Notes: generated by a model not told the origin, from the letters alone. A stretch of DNA of 58,958 bases from Oscillospiraceae bacterium Zagget6 (GCA_001941075.1 MSHH01000080.1:1-58958); one strand, 5' to 3'. Numbered from the stretch's first letter, positions 8,932 to 17,868 are shown. Translations and numbers: made by a program.

Positions 8932-9774
8932 ATGGAAAGCGCAAAAGCAAGAGATCGCCTGAACAGCGTCATTATCCACGCGATTCTGGTCATCTTCTCC
9001 ATCATCATGATCGTCCCCTTCGCCTGGATGATCCTGACCGCACTGAAAACCAACCAGGAAGCCATCTCCGTCAGCCCCTTCTACATCTTCCCGCACAACG
9101 GCTGGCACTGGGAGAACTTCGCCACGGTTTGGAAGTCCTATAACTTCCTGATCCTCTACAAGAATACCCTGCTGATGATTTTCTTCCGTGTGCTCTGCGC
9201 CTGCCTGACCGCAACCATGGCCGGTTACGCCTTTGGCCGCCTGAAGTTCCCCGGCAAGAACGCTCTGTTCTCTTTGGTTCTGATTCAGATGATGGTCCCC
9301 TCTCAGATCTTCATCATCCCTCAGTACCTGATGGTTTCCAGCCTGGGGATGCTGAACACCATGTTCGGCCTGGTGTTCCCCGGCATCGTCACTGCATTCG
9401 GCACCTATCTGTTGAAAACCGGCTATCAGGGCTTGCCCCGTGACCTGGAGGAAGCCGCCGCGATTGACGGCTGTAACATCGGACAGCAGTTCCTGCGGAT
9501 TATGATGCCGCTGACCCGCTCTTCGATGGTTTCCCTGGGCATCTTCACCGCCGTGTTCGCGTTCAAGGATCTGATGTGGCCCATGATCGTCTGCTCTCAG
9601 GCGACCACCACCACCCTGTCCGCTGCTCTGGCGAAGATGCAGGGCCAGTATTCCAGTGATTACCCCGCTATGATGGCGGCCGCTGCTCTGGCTGTTTTGC
9701 CGATGGTCATCATCTACATCATCTTCCAGAAGCAGTTCGTCGAGGGCATTGCCACCTCCGGCGGCAAGCTTTAA
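8932..9774 (+). CDS. sugar ABC transporter permease (MalG/UgpE type)
   Basis: Second permease of the importer, 280 residues with about six membrane segments (first at residues 18-38, AILVIFSIIMIVPFAWMIL). The cytoplasmic EAA loop reads EEAAAIDGCNIGQQF followed by IMMPLT, typical of the MalG branch. It follows the first permease by 17 bases with an AAGGGGGAG ribosome site. A terminator follows before the AraC regulator gene, so the regulator is probably transcribed mainly from its own promoter. Confidence 0.93.
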   Translation: MESAKARDRLNSVIIHAILVIFSIIMIVPFAWMILTALKTNQEAISVSPFYIFPHNGWHWENFATVWKSYNFLILYKNTLLMIFFRVLCACLTATMAGYAFGRLKFPGKNALFSLVLIQMMVPSQIFIIPQYLMVSSLGMLNTMFGLVFPGIVTAFGTYLLKTGYQGLPRDLEEAAAIDGCNIGQQFLRIMMPLTRSSMVSLGIFTAVFAFKDLMWPMIVCSQATTTTLSAALAKMQGQYSSDYPAMMAAAALAVLPMVIIYIIFQKQFVEGIATSGGKL

Positions 9775-9849
9775 GAAAAACATCGTTTTCGGTGTTTGCA
9801 CCTGAATCAGAGGAGTCTCCCCGCAGGAGGCTCCTGAGGGTGACTCTGT

Positions 9850-9890
9850 GCCGGAGTCGTCGCGTTTGTGATGGCTCCGGCCTCTTTATT
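9850..9890 (+). terminator. terminator of the sugar ABC operon
   Basis: Stem GCCGGAG/CTCCGGC (9850-9856, 9875-9881) with an 18-base loop is followed by CTCTTTATTT. Confidence 0.6.
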
Positions 9891-9898
9891 TGCCAGTA

Positions 9899-9928
9899 TC
9901 TCACATTGTATCCATGTAAAATGTGAGA
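9899..9928. promoter_or_regulatory. operator-like palindrome before the AraC-family gene
   Basis: TCTCACATT (9899-9907) and its exact complement AATGTGAGA (9920-9928) are separated by 12 bases. The right arm overlaps CATGTAAAA, which also occurs beside CTCACATT before the ABC operon (6364-6380). This suggests a common binding site for the regulator encoded just downstream. Confidence 0.5.
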
Positions 9929-9972
9929 AAAGCGACATTTTGAACGATTCGGAAGGAAGGAACGGTGATAAC

Positions 9973-10980
9973 TTGGACAACGCATCAACCCTCCATGAGA
10001 GCAAACGCTTCCGCTGTCTGGAATATCACCAGAAACAGACAGAGGACTTATATCTGACCCTGTGCGGCGTGGAGCACTGCTTACCGGGCAACATCTTTTA
10101 CCCGGACGGGCGGAGCGGCTATCACCTGCACGTCATCCTCTCCGGCAAGGGCACTGTCTGCATCGACGGGCGGGAGCAGCGGCTGCACTTCGGCCAGATG
10201 TTCATGACCAAGCCCGGTGAGGACGGCTGGTATAAACCGGACGACAGCGACCCCTGGACCTACTGCTGGATGACCTTCGACGGGACCAACGCCCCCTACT
10301 ACGCCGAAAGCGCCGGGTTCCGGGAGGGCGTCAACGCGCTGGACTGCTACGTGGACCCCCAGGAGTTCCACCACCTGACCCAGCGTATCCTGGACCGGCC
10401 GGAGCTGACTCTTGCCAACGACCTGCTGCGGCTGGGCATCCTGCTGGAGTACCTGTCTCTGGCGGTGGAGTCCAACTATAAGTCGTCTCAGGTGGTGCGC
10501 CGCCACCACGAGTACGCGCCGGACGTGTACGTCAACCACGCCCTGGACTTTATCCGCTACAACTACGCCAGCATCAAGGTCAACGACGTGGCCAAGTATA
10601 TCGGCATCAACCGCAGCTACCTGACCAACATTTTCAAGAAAAAGATGGGCATTTCTCCCCAGGAGTACCTGTTGCAGTACCGGCTCAGCCGGGGCTGCGA
10701 GCTGTTGCTGGAGACCCGGTATTCCATTCAGGAGATCGCCCAGAAAATCGGCTATGAGAACCCGCTGACCTTCTCCAAGATGTTCAAAAACGTCTACGGC
10801 GTCAGCCCCCGGAACTACCGGATGCAGGGCGGGGTCGTTTCCGCTCCCACCGGGGACAAAAAGGAGAAAACTGCTCCCGCCGGGGACAAAAAAGAGGGAA
10901 CTTCCCCTGCCGCAGACAAAGCGGACCAAAAGGAGAACGACAGCGGCGAAGAAAAGCCCCGAAAGGAGCCTACGGAATGA
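9973..10980 (+). CDS. AraC-family transcriptional regulator
   Basis: Probable activator of the galactoside genes around it. The N-terminal cupin-like sugar domain contains SGKGTVCIDGREQRLHFGQ. The C-terminal AraC domain has two helix-turn-helix motifs (VNDVAKYIGINRSYLTNIFKK, here in two parts: VNDVAKYIGIN and RSYLTNIF; and SIQEIAQKIGYENPLTFSKMF, in parts SIQEIAQKIGY and TFSKMF). The TTG at 9973 is the preferred start (335 residues): GGAAGGAAGG precedes it by about 10 bases, and the longer open frame would translate through the operator-like palindrome and terminator. The last 45 residues are a charged low-complexity tail with repeated GDKKE. Its stop overlaps the next start as ATGA, so it is translationally coupled to the second alpha-galactosidase. 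Confidence 0.88.
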   Translation: MDNASTLHESKRFRCLEYHQKQTEDLYLTLCGVEHCLPGNIFYPDGRSGYHLHVILSGKGTVCIDGREQRLHFGQMFMTKPGEDGWYKPDDSDPWTYCWMTFDGTNAPYYAESAGFREGVNALDCYVDPQEFHHLTQRILDRPELTLANDLLRLGILLEYLSLAVESNYKSSQVVRRHHEYAPDVYVNHALDFIRYNYASIKVNDVAKYIGINRSYLTNIFKKKMGISPQEYLLQYRLSRGCELLLETRYSIQEIAQKIGYENPLTFSKMFKNVYGVSPRNYRMQGGVVSAPTGDKKEKTAPAGDKKEGTSPAADKADQKENDSGEEKPRKEPTE

Positions 10981-13190
10981 GTATCCGCTATGACGAGGAG
11001 CAAAAGCTCCTGACCCTGGAGACCCGCAGTTCCACCTATCAGATGCAGGTGGACCGGTACGGATTTTTGCACCACCTGTACTACGGACGGCAGGTGGACG
11101 GGGCTAACATGGCCTATCTCAACAGCAGCTATGACCGGGGCTTTTCCGGCAACCCTTACGACGTCAAATTTGACCGCACCTTCTCCCTGGACACCCTGCC
11201 CCAGGAATACACCAGCTTCGGTGTAGGGGACTTCCGCATCAACGGCCTCTCCGTAGTCAACGGGGACGGCAGCTATGGCGCGGATTTCCGTTACGCCGGC
11301 CACAAGATTTTGCCGGGGAAATACTCCATTCCGGCCATGCCTGCCGTCTACGACAACGGCGGCGAGGCGGAAACCCTGGAAATCAGCATGATGGACCCGG
11401 TCACCCGGCTGATGGTCAAGCTGCGCTACGGCGTCTTTGAGGACAAGGACATCATCACCCGCTGCGCGGAGATCGTCAACTGGGGCCAGGAAAACGTGCG
11501 GCTGGAGAAGGTGGCCTCCCTTTGCCTGGATATGCCCTTTGGCAAGTGGGACCTGGTGCATTTCCATGGCCGCCACTGCATGGAGCGCCAGGTGGAGCGC
11601 ACCCCGCTGATCCACTCCATCCAGACCATCGCCTCCAAGCGGGGCATGACCAGCCACCACCACAACCCCTTTGTCATCCTCTGCGACCACGAGGCCACCG
11701 AGGACAGCGGCGACTGCTACGGCCTGATGTTCATGTACTCCGGCAACCACAAGACGGAGATCGAGGTGGACCAGCTGGAGAACACCCGGGTGGTCATGGG
11801 CATCCACGACGCACAGTTCCTGTGGACCCTGTCTCCCGGCGAGAGCTTCCACACGCCGGAGGTGCTGCTGACCTACAGCCCCAGCGGGTTCACCCAGCTT
11901 TCCCACAACTACCACACCATCATCCGCCACAACGTCTGCCGGGGCAAGTACAAGCTGGCCCGCCGCCCCCTCCTGCTGAACAACTGGGAGGCCACCTACT
12001 TCAACTTCACCGAGGAAAAGCTGCTGCACATCGCGGAGCAGGCGGCGGAGCTGGGGGTGGAGATGTTCGTGCTGGACGACGGCTGGTTTGGCCACCGGGA
12101 CAGCGACAACTCCGGCCTGGGGGATTGGTTCGTCAACGAGGCGAAGCTCCCCGGCGGACTGCATCCGCTGATCGAGAAGATCAACGAGATGGGGCTGAAA
12201 TTCGGCCTGTGGATCGAGCCGGAGATGGTCAACGAGGACTCCGACCTCTACCGCGCTCACCCGGACTGGGCCTTTTCGCTGCCCAACCGCCACCCCACGA
12301 TGGGCCGGAACCAGCTGGTGCTGGACCTGTCCCGCAAGGACGTGCGGGATTACCTCTATGAGAGCATCGCCCGCCTGCTGCGGGAAAATCACATCGAGTA
12401 CATCAAGTGGGACATGAACCGCTCCCTCTCCGACGTGTACTCCCGCCAGCTGCCCAGAGAGCGGCAGGGAGAGGTCAGCCACCGGTATGTGCTGGGGGTC
12501 TACGAGCTGATGGACCGGCTGACCACGGACTTCCCAGACGTGCTGTTTGAGGGCTGCGCCGGCGGCGGAGGTCGGTTCGACCCGGGCATCCTCTACTACT
12601 CCCCTCAGATTTGGTGCAGCGACGACACGGACCCCATCGAGCGCATCAAAATTCAGTACGGCACCTCCTTCGGGTATCCCGTCTCCACCATGGGCGCCCA
12701 CGTCTCCGCCTCTCCCAACCACCAGACGGGCCGTACCACCCCCTTGAAAACCAGAGGCGTAGTGGCTATGTCCGGCAGCTTCGGCTATGAGCTGGACCCC
12801 AACAAGCTCAGCGAAGAGGACAAGGAGGAGGTCCGCCGCCAAATCGCGGACTTCAAAAAGTATTACTGGCTGATTCAGGACGGGCTTTACTACCGGCTGA
12901 CCAAGCCCCAGGACGACGGGTTTTACAGCGCCTGGCAGTTCGTGGCCCGGGATGGCAGCGAGAGCCTCATCAACATGGTGGTCAGCAGCCCCCAGCCCAA
13001 CTCCGCCCTGGTTCACGTCCGCCTGAAGGGGCTGGACCCCGACGGCGTCTATATCGACGAGGGGCAGGAGCAGCGGCGGTATCGGGGCAGCGCCCTGATG
13101 TACGGCGGCTACACCTTCCCGGTGCTCAACGGCGACTATCCCAGTATGCAGGTCCACCTGGTCCGGGTGGGCGAGGCGGTCAAAGCCTGA
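10977..13190 (+). CDS. alpha-galactosidase, GH36 (second copy)
   Basis: Cytoplasmic alpha-galactosidase of 737 residues. Catalytic residues are Asp479 (YIKWDMNR) and Asp549 (CSDDTD), with GCAGGGGRFD as the substrate loop. The start is the ATGA overlap with the AraC-family regulator, so the two are made together and the regulator most likely responds to an alpha-galactoside. It is clearly related to, but diverged from, the enzyme at 3570-5822 across its whole length, which suggests different substrate preferences rather than a recent duplication. No signal peptide is present. Confidence 0.93.
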   Translation: MSIRYDEEQKLLTLETRSSTYQMQVDRYGFLHHLYYGRQVDGANMAYLNSSYDRGFSGNPYDVKFDRTFSLDTLPQEYTSFGVGDFRINGLSVVNGDGSYGADFRYAGHKILPGKYSIPAMPAVYDNGGEAETLEISMMDPVTRLMVKLRYGVFEDKDIITRCAEIVNWGQENVRLEKVASLCLDMPFGKWDLVHFHGRHCMERQVERTPLIHSIQTIASKRGMTSHHHNPFVILCDHEATEDSGDCYGLMFMYSGNHKTEIEVDQLENTRVVMGIHDAQFLWTLSPGESFHTPEVLLTYSPSGFTQLSHNYHTIIRHNVCRGKYKLARRPLLLNNWEATYFNFTEEKLLHIAEQAAELGVEMFVLDDGWFGHRDSDNSGLGDWFVNEAKLPGGLHPLIEKINEMGLKFGLWIEPEMVNEDSDLYRAHPDWAFSLPNRHPTMGRNQLVLDLSRKDVRDYLYESIARLLRENHIEYIKWDMNRSLSDVYSRQLPRERQGEVSHRYVLGVYELMDRLTTDFPDVLFEGCAGGGGRFDPGILYYSPQIWCSDDTDPIERIKIQYGTSFGYPVSTMGAHVSASPNHQTGRTTPLKTRGVVAMSGSFGYELDPNKLSEEDKEEVRRQIADFKKYYWLIQDGLYYRLTKPQDDGFYSAWQFVARDGSESLINMVVSSPQPNSALVHVRLKGLDPDGVYIDEGQEQRRYRGSALMYGGYTFPVLNGDYPSMQVHLVRVGEAVKA

Positions 13191-13214
13191 TTCTTACGTC
13201 GTTTTCCACACACT

Positions 13215-13239
13215 GAGCCTGCCGGTCTCCGGCAGGCTC
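13215..13239 (+). terminator. intercistronic hairpin
   Basis: A perfect 11-bp stem (13215-13225 with 13229-13239) and a 3-base loop follow the second alpha-galactosidase, without a T-tract. It may stabilise the upstream message rather than terminate. Confidence 0.45.
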
Positions 13240-13273
13240 GCGCCCCATCCCAGCAAAAAGGAGCTTTCCACGC

Positions 13274-13966
13274 ATGAAATGGTTACTTTCCTATCTATCC
13301 GCTGAAAAAGAGAAAATCGCCGCCCTGTCCGGCCCCAGGGCCAAGGCCGAGTACATCTGGCAGTATTACAAGCTGTGGATTATCGGCATCGTCTGCGGCG
13401 TCACCCTGCTGGGGTACATCATCTACCAGGTGAACACCGCCCTGGCGGAGAACTGGCTGTACGTCACCTTTACCAACACCTACGCCGAGGTGGGCACCGG
13501 CTCCGACCTGTGGGAGGACTTCGTGGAGTACGGGGACTTCGACCTGAAGGAGAAGAACGTGGTGTTCAACAACAGCTCCTATTTTGACTACGCCAGCAAC
13601 CAGGGCGTGGGCAACACCTATTACGAGGTGTTTGTGTCCTATGTGGACGCCGGGACCCTGGACTGCGTGACCATGGAGAAGGACTCCCTGGTGGCGCTGG
13701 GAGCCAGCGGGCGGCTGCTGGACCTGAACAGCGAGGAATGTGCTTCCATTGTGGAAAAGTACGGGGACCGGCTGGTCTATTGCGAACCCTACGACGAGGA
13801 GTACAGCGACGACCTGGTGCCGGTGGGCATTGATGTCAGCGACAGCTGCCTGATGACGGAATACGAACTCTACGAGGACAGCTGCGTCATCGGCATCGGC
13901 GCGTACAGCAAGAACCTGGACGCGGTGGAACTCTTTTTAGACTATCTGATCGGGGAGGTTTCGTAA
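13274..13966 (+). CDS. membrane-anchored protein of unknown function
   Basis: A 230-residue protein with a cytoplasmic N-terminus of about 35 residues, one membrane segment at roughly residues 36-57 (LWIIGIVCGVTLLGYIIY), and an acidic extracellular domain rich in Tyr, Asp and Glu. There is no signal cleavage site. AAAGGAG precedes the start by about 10 bases. It ends one base before the DUF624 gene, so the two are cotranscribed and probably act together at the membrane. Function is not recognised. Similar small membrane proteins are often found beside DUF624 genes in sugar loci, which is only a contextual hint. Confidence 0.7.
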   Translation: MKWLLSYLSAEKEKIAALSGPRAKAEYIWQYYKLWIIGIVCGVTLLGYIIYQVNTALAENWLYVTFTNTYAEVGTGSDLWEDFVEYGDFDLKEKNVVFNNSSYFDYASNQGVGNTYYEVFVSYVDAGTLDCVTMEKDSLVALGASGRLLDLNSEECASIVEKYGDRLVYCEPYDEEYSDDLVPVGIDVSDSCLMTEYELYEDSCVIGIGAYSKNLDAVELFLDYLIGEVS

Positions 13967-13967
13967 C

Positions 13968-14756
13968 ATGGCGGAAATGTTTCGGGGATTTTTGAGCAAC
14001 GACAGCGCCTTTGGCCGACTGATGACCCGGCTGGGCATTATCATTGCCGCCAACATCATGTTTATGATTTTCAGTCTGCCGGTGGTGACGATCGGCGCGG
14101 CTTACGTGGCCCTGTACCACGTGATGTTCAAGACGTTGCGGGGGGATGGGGTCATCAACCCCTTCAAGCAGTTCTGGATCGGCTTCAAGACCAACTTCAA
14201 GCAGGCCACCATCTACTGGGTGGTGCTGCTGGCGCTGGTGGCCTTCGGCGCGCTGGACGTGTTCTGGTGCCGTCAGTTCGGCGGGGTGTTCCAGTATTTC
14301 ATCTACCTGATTTTCGCCCTCGGCGTCATCGCTCTGGTGCTGACCATTTATCTGTTCCCCACCATGGCGGCCTTCCAGAACACCATCCCCAACCTGCTGC
14401 GCAATGCCTGGTACTTCGCCCTGCGCAAGCCGCTGAACCTGATCGTCATTGTGTTCTTCAACGTGTTCCCCCTGTACCTGACCTACACGGACGCGCAGAT
14501 GATGCCCCTCTACGGCTTCATCTGGGTCACCTGTGGCTTCGGGCTGGTGGCCCTGCTGGGAACCACCCTGCTGCTGAAGGAATTTAAGCCCTATTTGCCA
14601 AAAGTAGACGCCTGCGGAGACTTTATCTTGGACGAAGAGGACGAGGCGGCCTGGGCGGACAGCCCGGACGGGCCGGAGCGCCTGGGCGCTGGCGGCGGCG
14701 CGCCGGAAAAATCCGAGGCAGAGATTTTGGAGGAAATGAAGAAGCTGGGCATGTAA
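13968..14756 (+). CDS. DUF624 (YesL-like) membrane protein
   Basis: A 262-residue protein of the DUF624/YesL family, which is commonly found in carbohydrate ABC gene clusters but whose biochemical role is not established. Five to six membrane segments are visible, with the family's N-terminal pattern (SLPVVTIGAAYVALYHV) and a central pair of segments near residues 85 and 115. After residue 205 comes a long acidic cytoplasmic tail (DEEDEAAWADSPDG) not typical of short YesL proteins. GGGGAGG lies before the start. It follows the single-span protein without a gap and ends at a strong terminator. Confidence 0.85.
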   Translation: MAEMFRGFLSNDSAFGRLMTRLGIIIAANIMFMIFSLPVVTIGAAYVALYHVMFKTLRGDGVINPFKQFWIGFKTNFKQATIYWVVLLALVAFGALDVFWCRQFGGVFQYFIYLIFALGVIALVLTIYLFPTMAAFQNTIPNLLRNAWYFALRKPLNLIVIVFFNVFPLYLTYTDAQMMPLYGFIWVTCGFGLVALLGTTLLLKEFKPYLPKVDACGDFILDEEDEAAWADSPDGPERLGAGGGAPEKSEAEILEEMKKLGM

Positions 14757-14786
14757 AACCACCGATTTCCACCACAAAACCAGGAA

Positions 14787-14833
14787 AAAAACGGCCCTTT
14801 CTGTCAGACAGACGGAGAAAGGCCGTTTTTTTA
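14787..14833 (+). terminator. terminator after the DUF624 gene
   Basis: The inner stem TTTCTGTC/GACGGAGAAA is extended by AAAACGGCC/GGCCGTTTT and ends in a run of seven T. Confidence 0.88.
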
Positions 14834-14860
14834 TGCGGGAAACACGGGGGGTTCTCCCTG

Positions 14861-14889
14861 TTGCCAAAGGTATCATTTGTTGGTATAAT
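14861..14889 (+). promoter_or_regulatory. promoter of the small XRE regulator gene
   Basis: TTGCCA (14861-14866) and a perfect TATAAT (14884-14889) are separated by 17 bases. It lies inside the longest open frame of the next gene, which argues that translation starts further downstream. Confidence 0.8.
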
Positions 14890-14971
14890 GAACAACATAC
14901 GCTGTTTATTAACGATGTTTTCGGTAAAAAGGGCGCATAATAGACAAAAACGAAGAAAGAAGGGTGTACCC

Positions 14972-15208
14972 TTGCACTACTATCCTCGTCTGCGCGACCT
15001 GAGGGAAGATCATGACCTGACTCAGGGCAAACTGGTTGAGATGCTGGGAATGCACAAAACGACCTACGCGAACTATGAGCAGGGAAAGCGTGAGCCACCT
15101 TTTGAACTGATCGTCCAGCTGGCAGAGTTCTATAACGTGTCCATTGATTACATAGCAGGCTTCACAAACACGCCCCGTCCACTGCGCAAAACCAACCCCA
15201 AAAAGTAA
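14972..15208 (+). CDS. small XRE-family helix-turn-helix regulator
   Basis: A 78-residue DNA-binding protein consisting of a single Cro/C1-type helix-turn-helix (LRDLREDHDLTQGKLVEML, then HKTTYANYEQGKREPP and the closing helix LAEFYNVSIDYIAG). The start is placed at TTG 14972, because AAGAAGGG lies upstream and the promoter at 14861-14889 excludes the longer frame. There is no ligand domain. Its target is unknown; nearby genes are an Ig-like lipoprotein on the other strand and the DUF624 pair. Confidence 0.82.
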   Translation: MHYYPRLRDLREDHDLTQGKLVEMLGMHKTTYANYEQGKREPPFELIVQLAEFYNVSIDYIAGFTNTPRPLRKTNPKK

Positions 15209-15210
15209 AG

Positions 15211-15251
15211 AGAGAACCCCGCCGCTTTTGCAAAAGACGGCAGGGTTCTCT
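15211..15251. terminator. bidirectional terminator
   Basis: AGAGAACCC/GGGTTCTCT outer stem and GCCG...CGGC inner stem lie between the convergent XRE and lipoprotein genes. Confidence 0.8.
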
Positions 15252-15266
15252 TATGTCCTGACAGCG

Positions 15267-16088
15267 TTACTTCACCCGGATAATGACCTCGGCGGTCTGG
15301 CCGTCGCCGCTGGTGCAGGTGACGGTGGTGGTGCCGGAGGCCACAGCGGTGACCGTGCCGCCGGTGGGGGAGACGATGGCGATGGAGCGGTCGGCGCTCT
15401 CCCAGGTGTACGTCCCGTCGCCGCCGGTGGGGGAGAAGGTGTAGCTGTCCCCCGCGCTGACCAGGGTGATGTCGTAGTGGTCCAGGTAGAGATGGGCCAC
15501 CGCGTCAGAGGCCGCTGTGTCCGTTTCCTCGGCTTCCTCATCCTCCTCCGGGACGAAGTCGGGGTTTACCGCGTAAACGAAGCTGGGGACCTCCTCCAGG
15601 TTGTAGAGCTGATTCACGTAGTCAATGAGCAGGGCGGAGAAGCTGTCGAAGTCCGTCTTTGTCTCCGCCAGGGAGAGATAGCAGGTGCAGTCGTTGCTGG
15701 TGAAGGAGAACTCGCAGTAGTAGATGCTCTCCCCGATGACAAAGACCTCCAGGGCGCTGAACACGTCGGCGGGGGCTTCGACGCCTCCGGCCATGCCCGC
15801 GTTTTCGTACCCGGCCAGACCGTCCAGCAGGTCGGCCTCCAGCGTCATGCGCAGGGTGACGGTAGAGTCCCCGGCCCGGTACTCCGCCTGACCGATGACC
15901 TCGTCAATGATGGCGGCGGCGGAGAAGGTCAAATCGTCGTTCTCCGGCTCCAGCAGGTCGTAGCCCAGGGCCTCGGACACCTCGGCGGCGGAGTCTTTTT
16001 CCTCCACCGTGGGGGAATTGTCCCCGCCGCAGCCGGTGAGAGAACAAAGCATGGAAAGGGCCATAAAAAGCGCGAGAAAGCGTCTCAT
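15267..16088 (-). CDS. lipoprotein with a C-terminal bacterial Ig-like (Big_2) domain
   Basis: A 273-residue surface lipoprotein. The signal peptide ends in a lipobox (CSLTGCGG, Cys at residue 20). The middle (about residues 25-190) is acidic and not recognised. The last 75 residues fit a Big_2 Ig-like fold (ITLVSAGDSYTF, then WESADRSIAIVS and GGTVTAVASGTTTVTC), as found in cell-surface and adhesion proteins. It lies alone on the minus strand, downstream of galT and behind the galT terminator, so it may have its own weak promoter. Its role is unknown. Confidence 0.8.
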   Translation of the reverse strand: MRRFLALFMALSMLCSLTGCGGDNSPTVEEKDSAAEVSEALGYDLLEPENDDLTFSAAAIIDEVIGQAEYRAGDSTVTLRMTLEADLLDGLAGYENAGMAGGVEAPADVFSALEVFVIGESIYYCEFSFTSNDCTCYLSLAETKTDFDSFSALLIDYVNQLYNLEEVPSFVYAVNPDFVPEEDEEAEETDTAASDAVAHLYLDHYDITLVSAGDSYTFSPTGGDGTYTWESADRSIAIVSPTGGTVTAVASGTTTVTCTSGDGQTAEVIIRVK

Positions 16089-16112
16089 AGAATCAACCTG
16101 ATTTCAAAAAGA

Positions 16113-16147
16113 AAATGGTACTTCACGGTTTCTGTGAAGTACCATTT
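16113..16147 (-). terminator. terminator of galT
   Basis: A perfect 14-bp stem (16113-16126 with 16134-16147) and a 7-base loop is followed on the minus strand by TTTTCTTTTTG, about 40 bases after the galT stop. Confidence 0.85.
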
Positions 16148-16184
16148 ATCTTATCGGGTTATCGGCAATTTGTCAATGTTGGAA

Positions 16185-17678
16185 TCAAAGCTGCTCCACG
16201 AACCGCAGGAAAGCCGCTCTGCCTTCGGGGGTGCGCTTGTAGACGCCCGCGTCCTCCAGCACGCCCTTGAACACCTGGCCCACCTCCTGCTGGAGGATGG
16301 ACATAAGGTTGAAGTCGGTCATCTCCGGGTGACGGGCCTGCACCTCGTTGGCCCAGACCGCGTGAGGGGCGGTTTTGGGGTCGGCCATCAGGTCCTTGCC
16401 CTCCTGAATGGCGTCCTCCAGAGCGGCCAGCTCGTCCTTCAAGCGGGCGGGGAGGACGGCCAGGCCCATGACCTCGATGAGACCGATGTTCTCCTTCTTG
16501 ATGTGGTGCTTTTCCGCATGGGGGTGGAACACGCCCAGAGGACACTCCTCGGTGGTGATGTTGTTGCGCAGCACCAGGTCCAGCTCGTAGTCCGCTCCCC
16601 GCCGCCGGGCGATGGGGGTGATGGTGGAGTGGGCCTCGCCGTCTGTCTCGTGGAAGATAAAGGCGTCAGGGTCGTCGTAACTTCTCCACTTGTCCAGAAT
16701 GTGGGTGGCCAGGGCGATGACCCGCTGGCGGTCCGGGGACTTGACCCGGATGACGGACATGGGCCAACGGACGATGCCCGTCTCCACGTCCTCGTAGCCG
16801 GGGATGGTGAGGGGAGTCTCCACTTCGGCCCGGGCCATGGGGAAGGTGTAGTTGCCGCCCTGATAGTGGTCGTGGCTCAGCACGGAGCCGCCCACGATGG
16901 GCAGGTCGGCGTTGGAGCCGATGAAGTAGTGGGGGAACAGGGTGACGAAGTCCAGCAGGTTGCCAAACGCCTGCTCGTCGATGTGCATGGGAGTGTGTTC
17001 CTTGTTCAGCACGATGCAGTGTTCGTTGTAGTAGACGTAGGGGCTGTACTGCAAAAAGAACTCCGTCCCGTTGAGGGTGATGGGGATGATGCGGTGGTTC
17101 TGCCGGGCGGGGTGGTTCAGGTGGCCCGCGTAGCCCTCATTTTCCGCGCAGAGCTGGCACTTGGGGTAGCCGGTGCTCTTGGCTTTCCCGGCGGCGGCGA
17201 TGGCCTTGGGGTCCTTCTCCGGCTTGGAGAGGTTGATGGTGATGTCCAGTACGCCGTACTCCGTGTTCACCGTCCACTTTTTGTCCTTGGCAATGCGGTC
17301 CCGGCGGATATAGTTGGTGTCGCCGGAGAAGGTGTAATACCAGTCGGTGGCCGCCTTGGGGCTTTGCTGGTACAGCGTGTTGAACTGCCCGATGACCTCA
17401 GAGGGACGAGGGGTCAGCAAGCCCATCAGCTCCGTGTCGAAGAGGTCATAGTAGGCGGCAGAGTTGCCGTCGATGACGCCCCGCTGATAGGCGTCGTCAC
17501 ACAGGGCGTCCAAAATCTCCTGAATGGGGGGCAGTTGGCCGTCCACAGGCGCCAAACCCTCAAAGCCGCCCCGGTGCAGGGCTTCCAAAATGCGGTTGGC
17601 GGCCCAGAGCCGGTCCGCTTCAGTGATCCAGCCCTTGCGTACGGCGTATTCGATCAGCTGAGAAATTCTTTCTTCCAT
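16185..17678 (-). CDS. galT: UDP-glucose--hexose-1-phosphate uridylyltransferase (Firmicutes type)
   Basis: Leloir-pathway enzyme that swaps UMP between UDP-glucose and galactose 1-phosphate. The 497-residue length and N-terminus (EERISQLIEYAVRKGWI) are those of the long Firmicutes GalT class. The active-site HxHxQ motif is visible as HDHYQGG near residue 275, where the first or second His would be uridylylated. A GAGGAG site precedes the ATG. It is in the same orientation as the MFS gene, galK and the beta-galactosidase, but repeats separate all of them. galE is not in the window. Confidence 0.95.
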   Translation of the reverse strand: MEERISQLIEYAVRKGWITEADRLWAANRILEALHRGGFEGLAPVDGQLPPIQEILDALCDDAYQRGVIDGNSAAYYDLFDTELMGLLTPRPSEVIGQFNTLYQQSPKAATDWYYTFSGDTNYIRRDRIAKDKKWTVNTEYGVLDITINLSKPEKDPKAIAAAGKAKSTGYPKCQLCAENEGYAGHLNHPARQNHRIIPITLNGTEFFLQYSPYVYYNEHCIVLNKEHTPMHIDEQAFGNLLDFVTLFPHYFIGSNADLPIVGGSVLSHDHYQGGNYTFPMARAEVETPLTIPGYEDVETGIVRWPMSVIRVKSPDRQRVIALATHILDKWRSYDDPDAFIFHETDGEAHSTITPIARRRGADYELDLVLRNNITTEECPLGVFHPHAEKHHIKKENIGLIEVMGLAVLPARLKDELAALEDAIQEGKDLMADPKTAPHAVWANEVQARHPEMTDFNLMSILQQEVGQVFKGVLEDAGVYKRTPEGRAAFLRFVEQL

Positions 17679-17720
17679 GAGAAACCGCTCCTCTCTGTAT
17701 TTTTAGAAATCCGACTATTT

Positions 17721-17868
17721 CTTTGAATAAGCTGCGTTATGGTAAGCTATTAGCCGTTGCTGTCAAGCGGCACTTCCAAAGCTGTGCTTCTCCTTGTAGC
17801 TGTTAGTCAGGTACTATCAGTTTAAAGCAAACAGCTAAAAGGCTCATAAGGCTGAGTAAAAGGGATAA
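17721..17868. repeat. MITE-like AGCT repeat, copy C
   Basis: Starts CTTTGAATAAGC and ends GGCTGAGTAAAAGGGATAA, like the copies at 19220-19367 and 20843-21072. It lies between galT and the MFS gene. Confidence 0.7.

Noticed and set aside
10815-13157. Minus-strand open frame of 780 codons
   Set aside because: Shadow of the second GH36 gene and of the AraC gene tail.
15228-17726. Plus-strand open frame of 832 codons through the lipoprotein and galT genes
   Set aside because: Shadow; it even crosses the terminator hairpin at 16113-16147.
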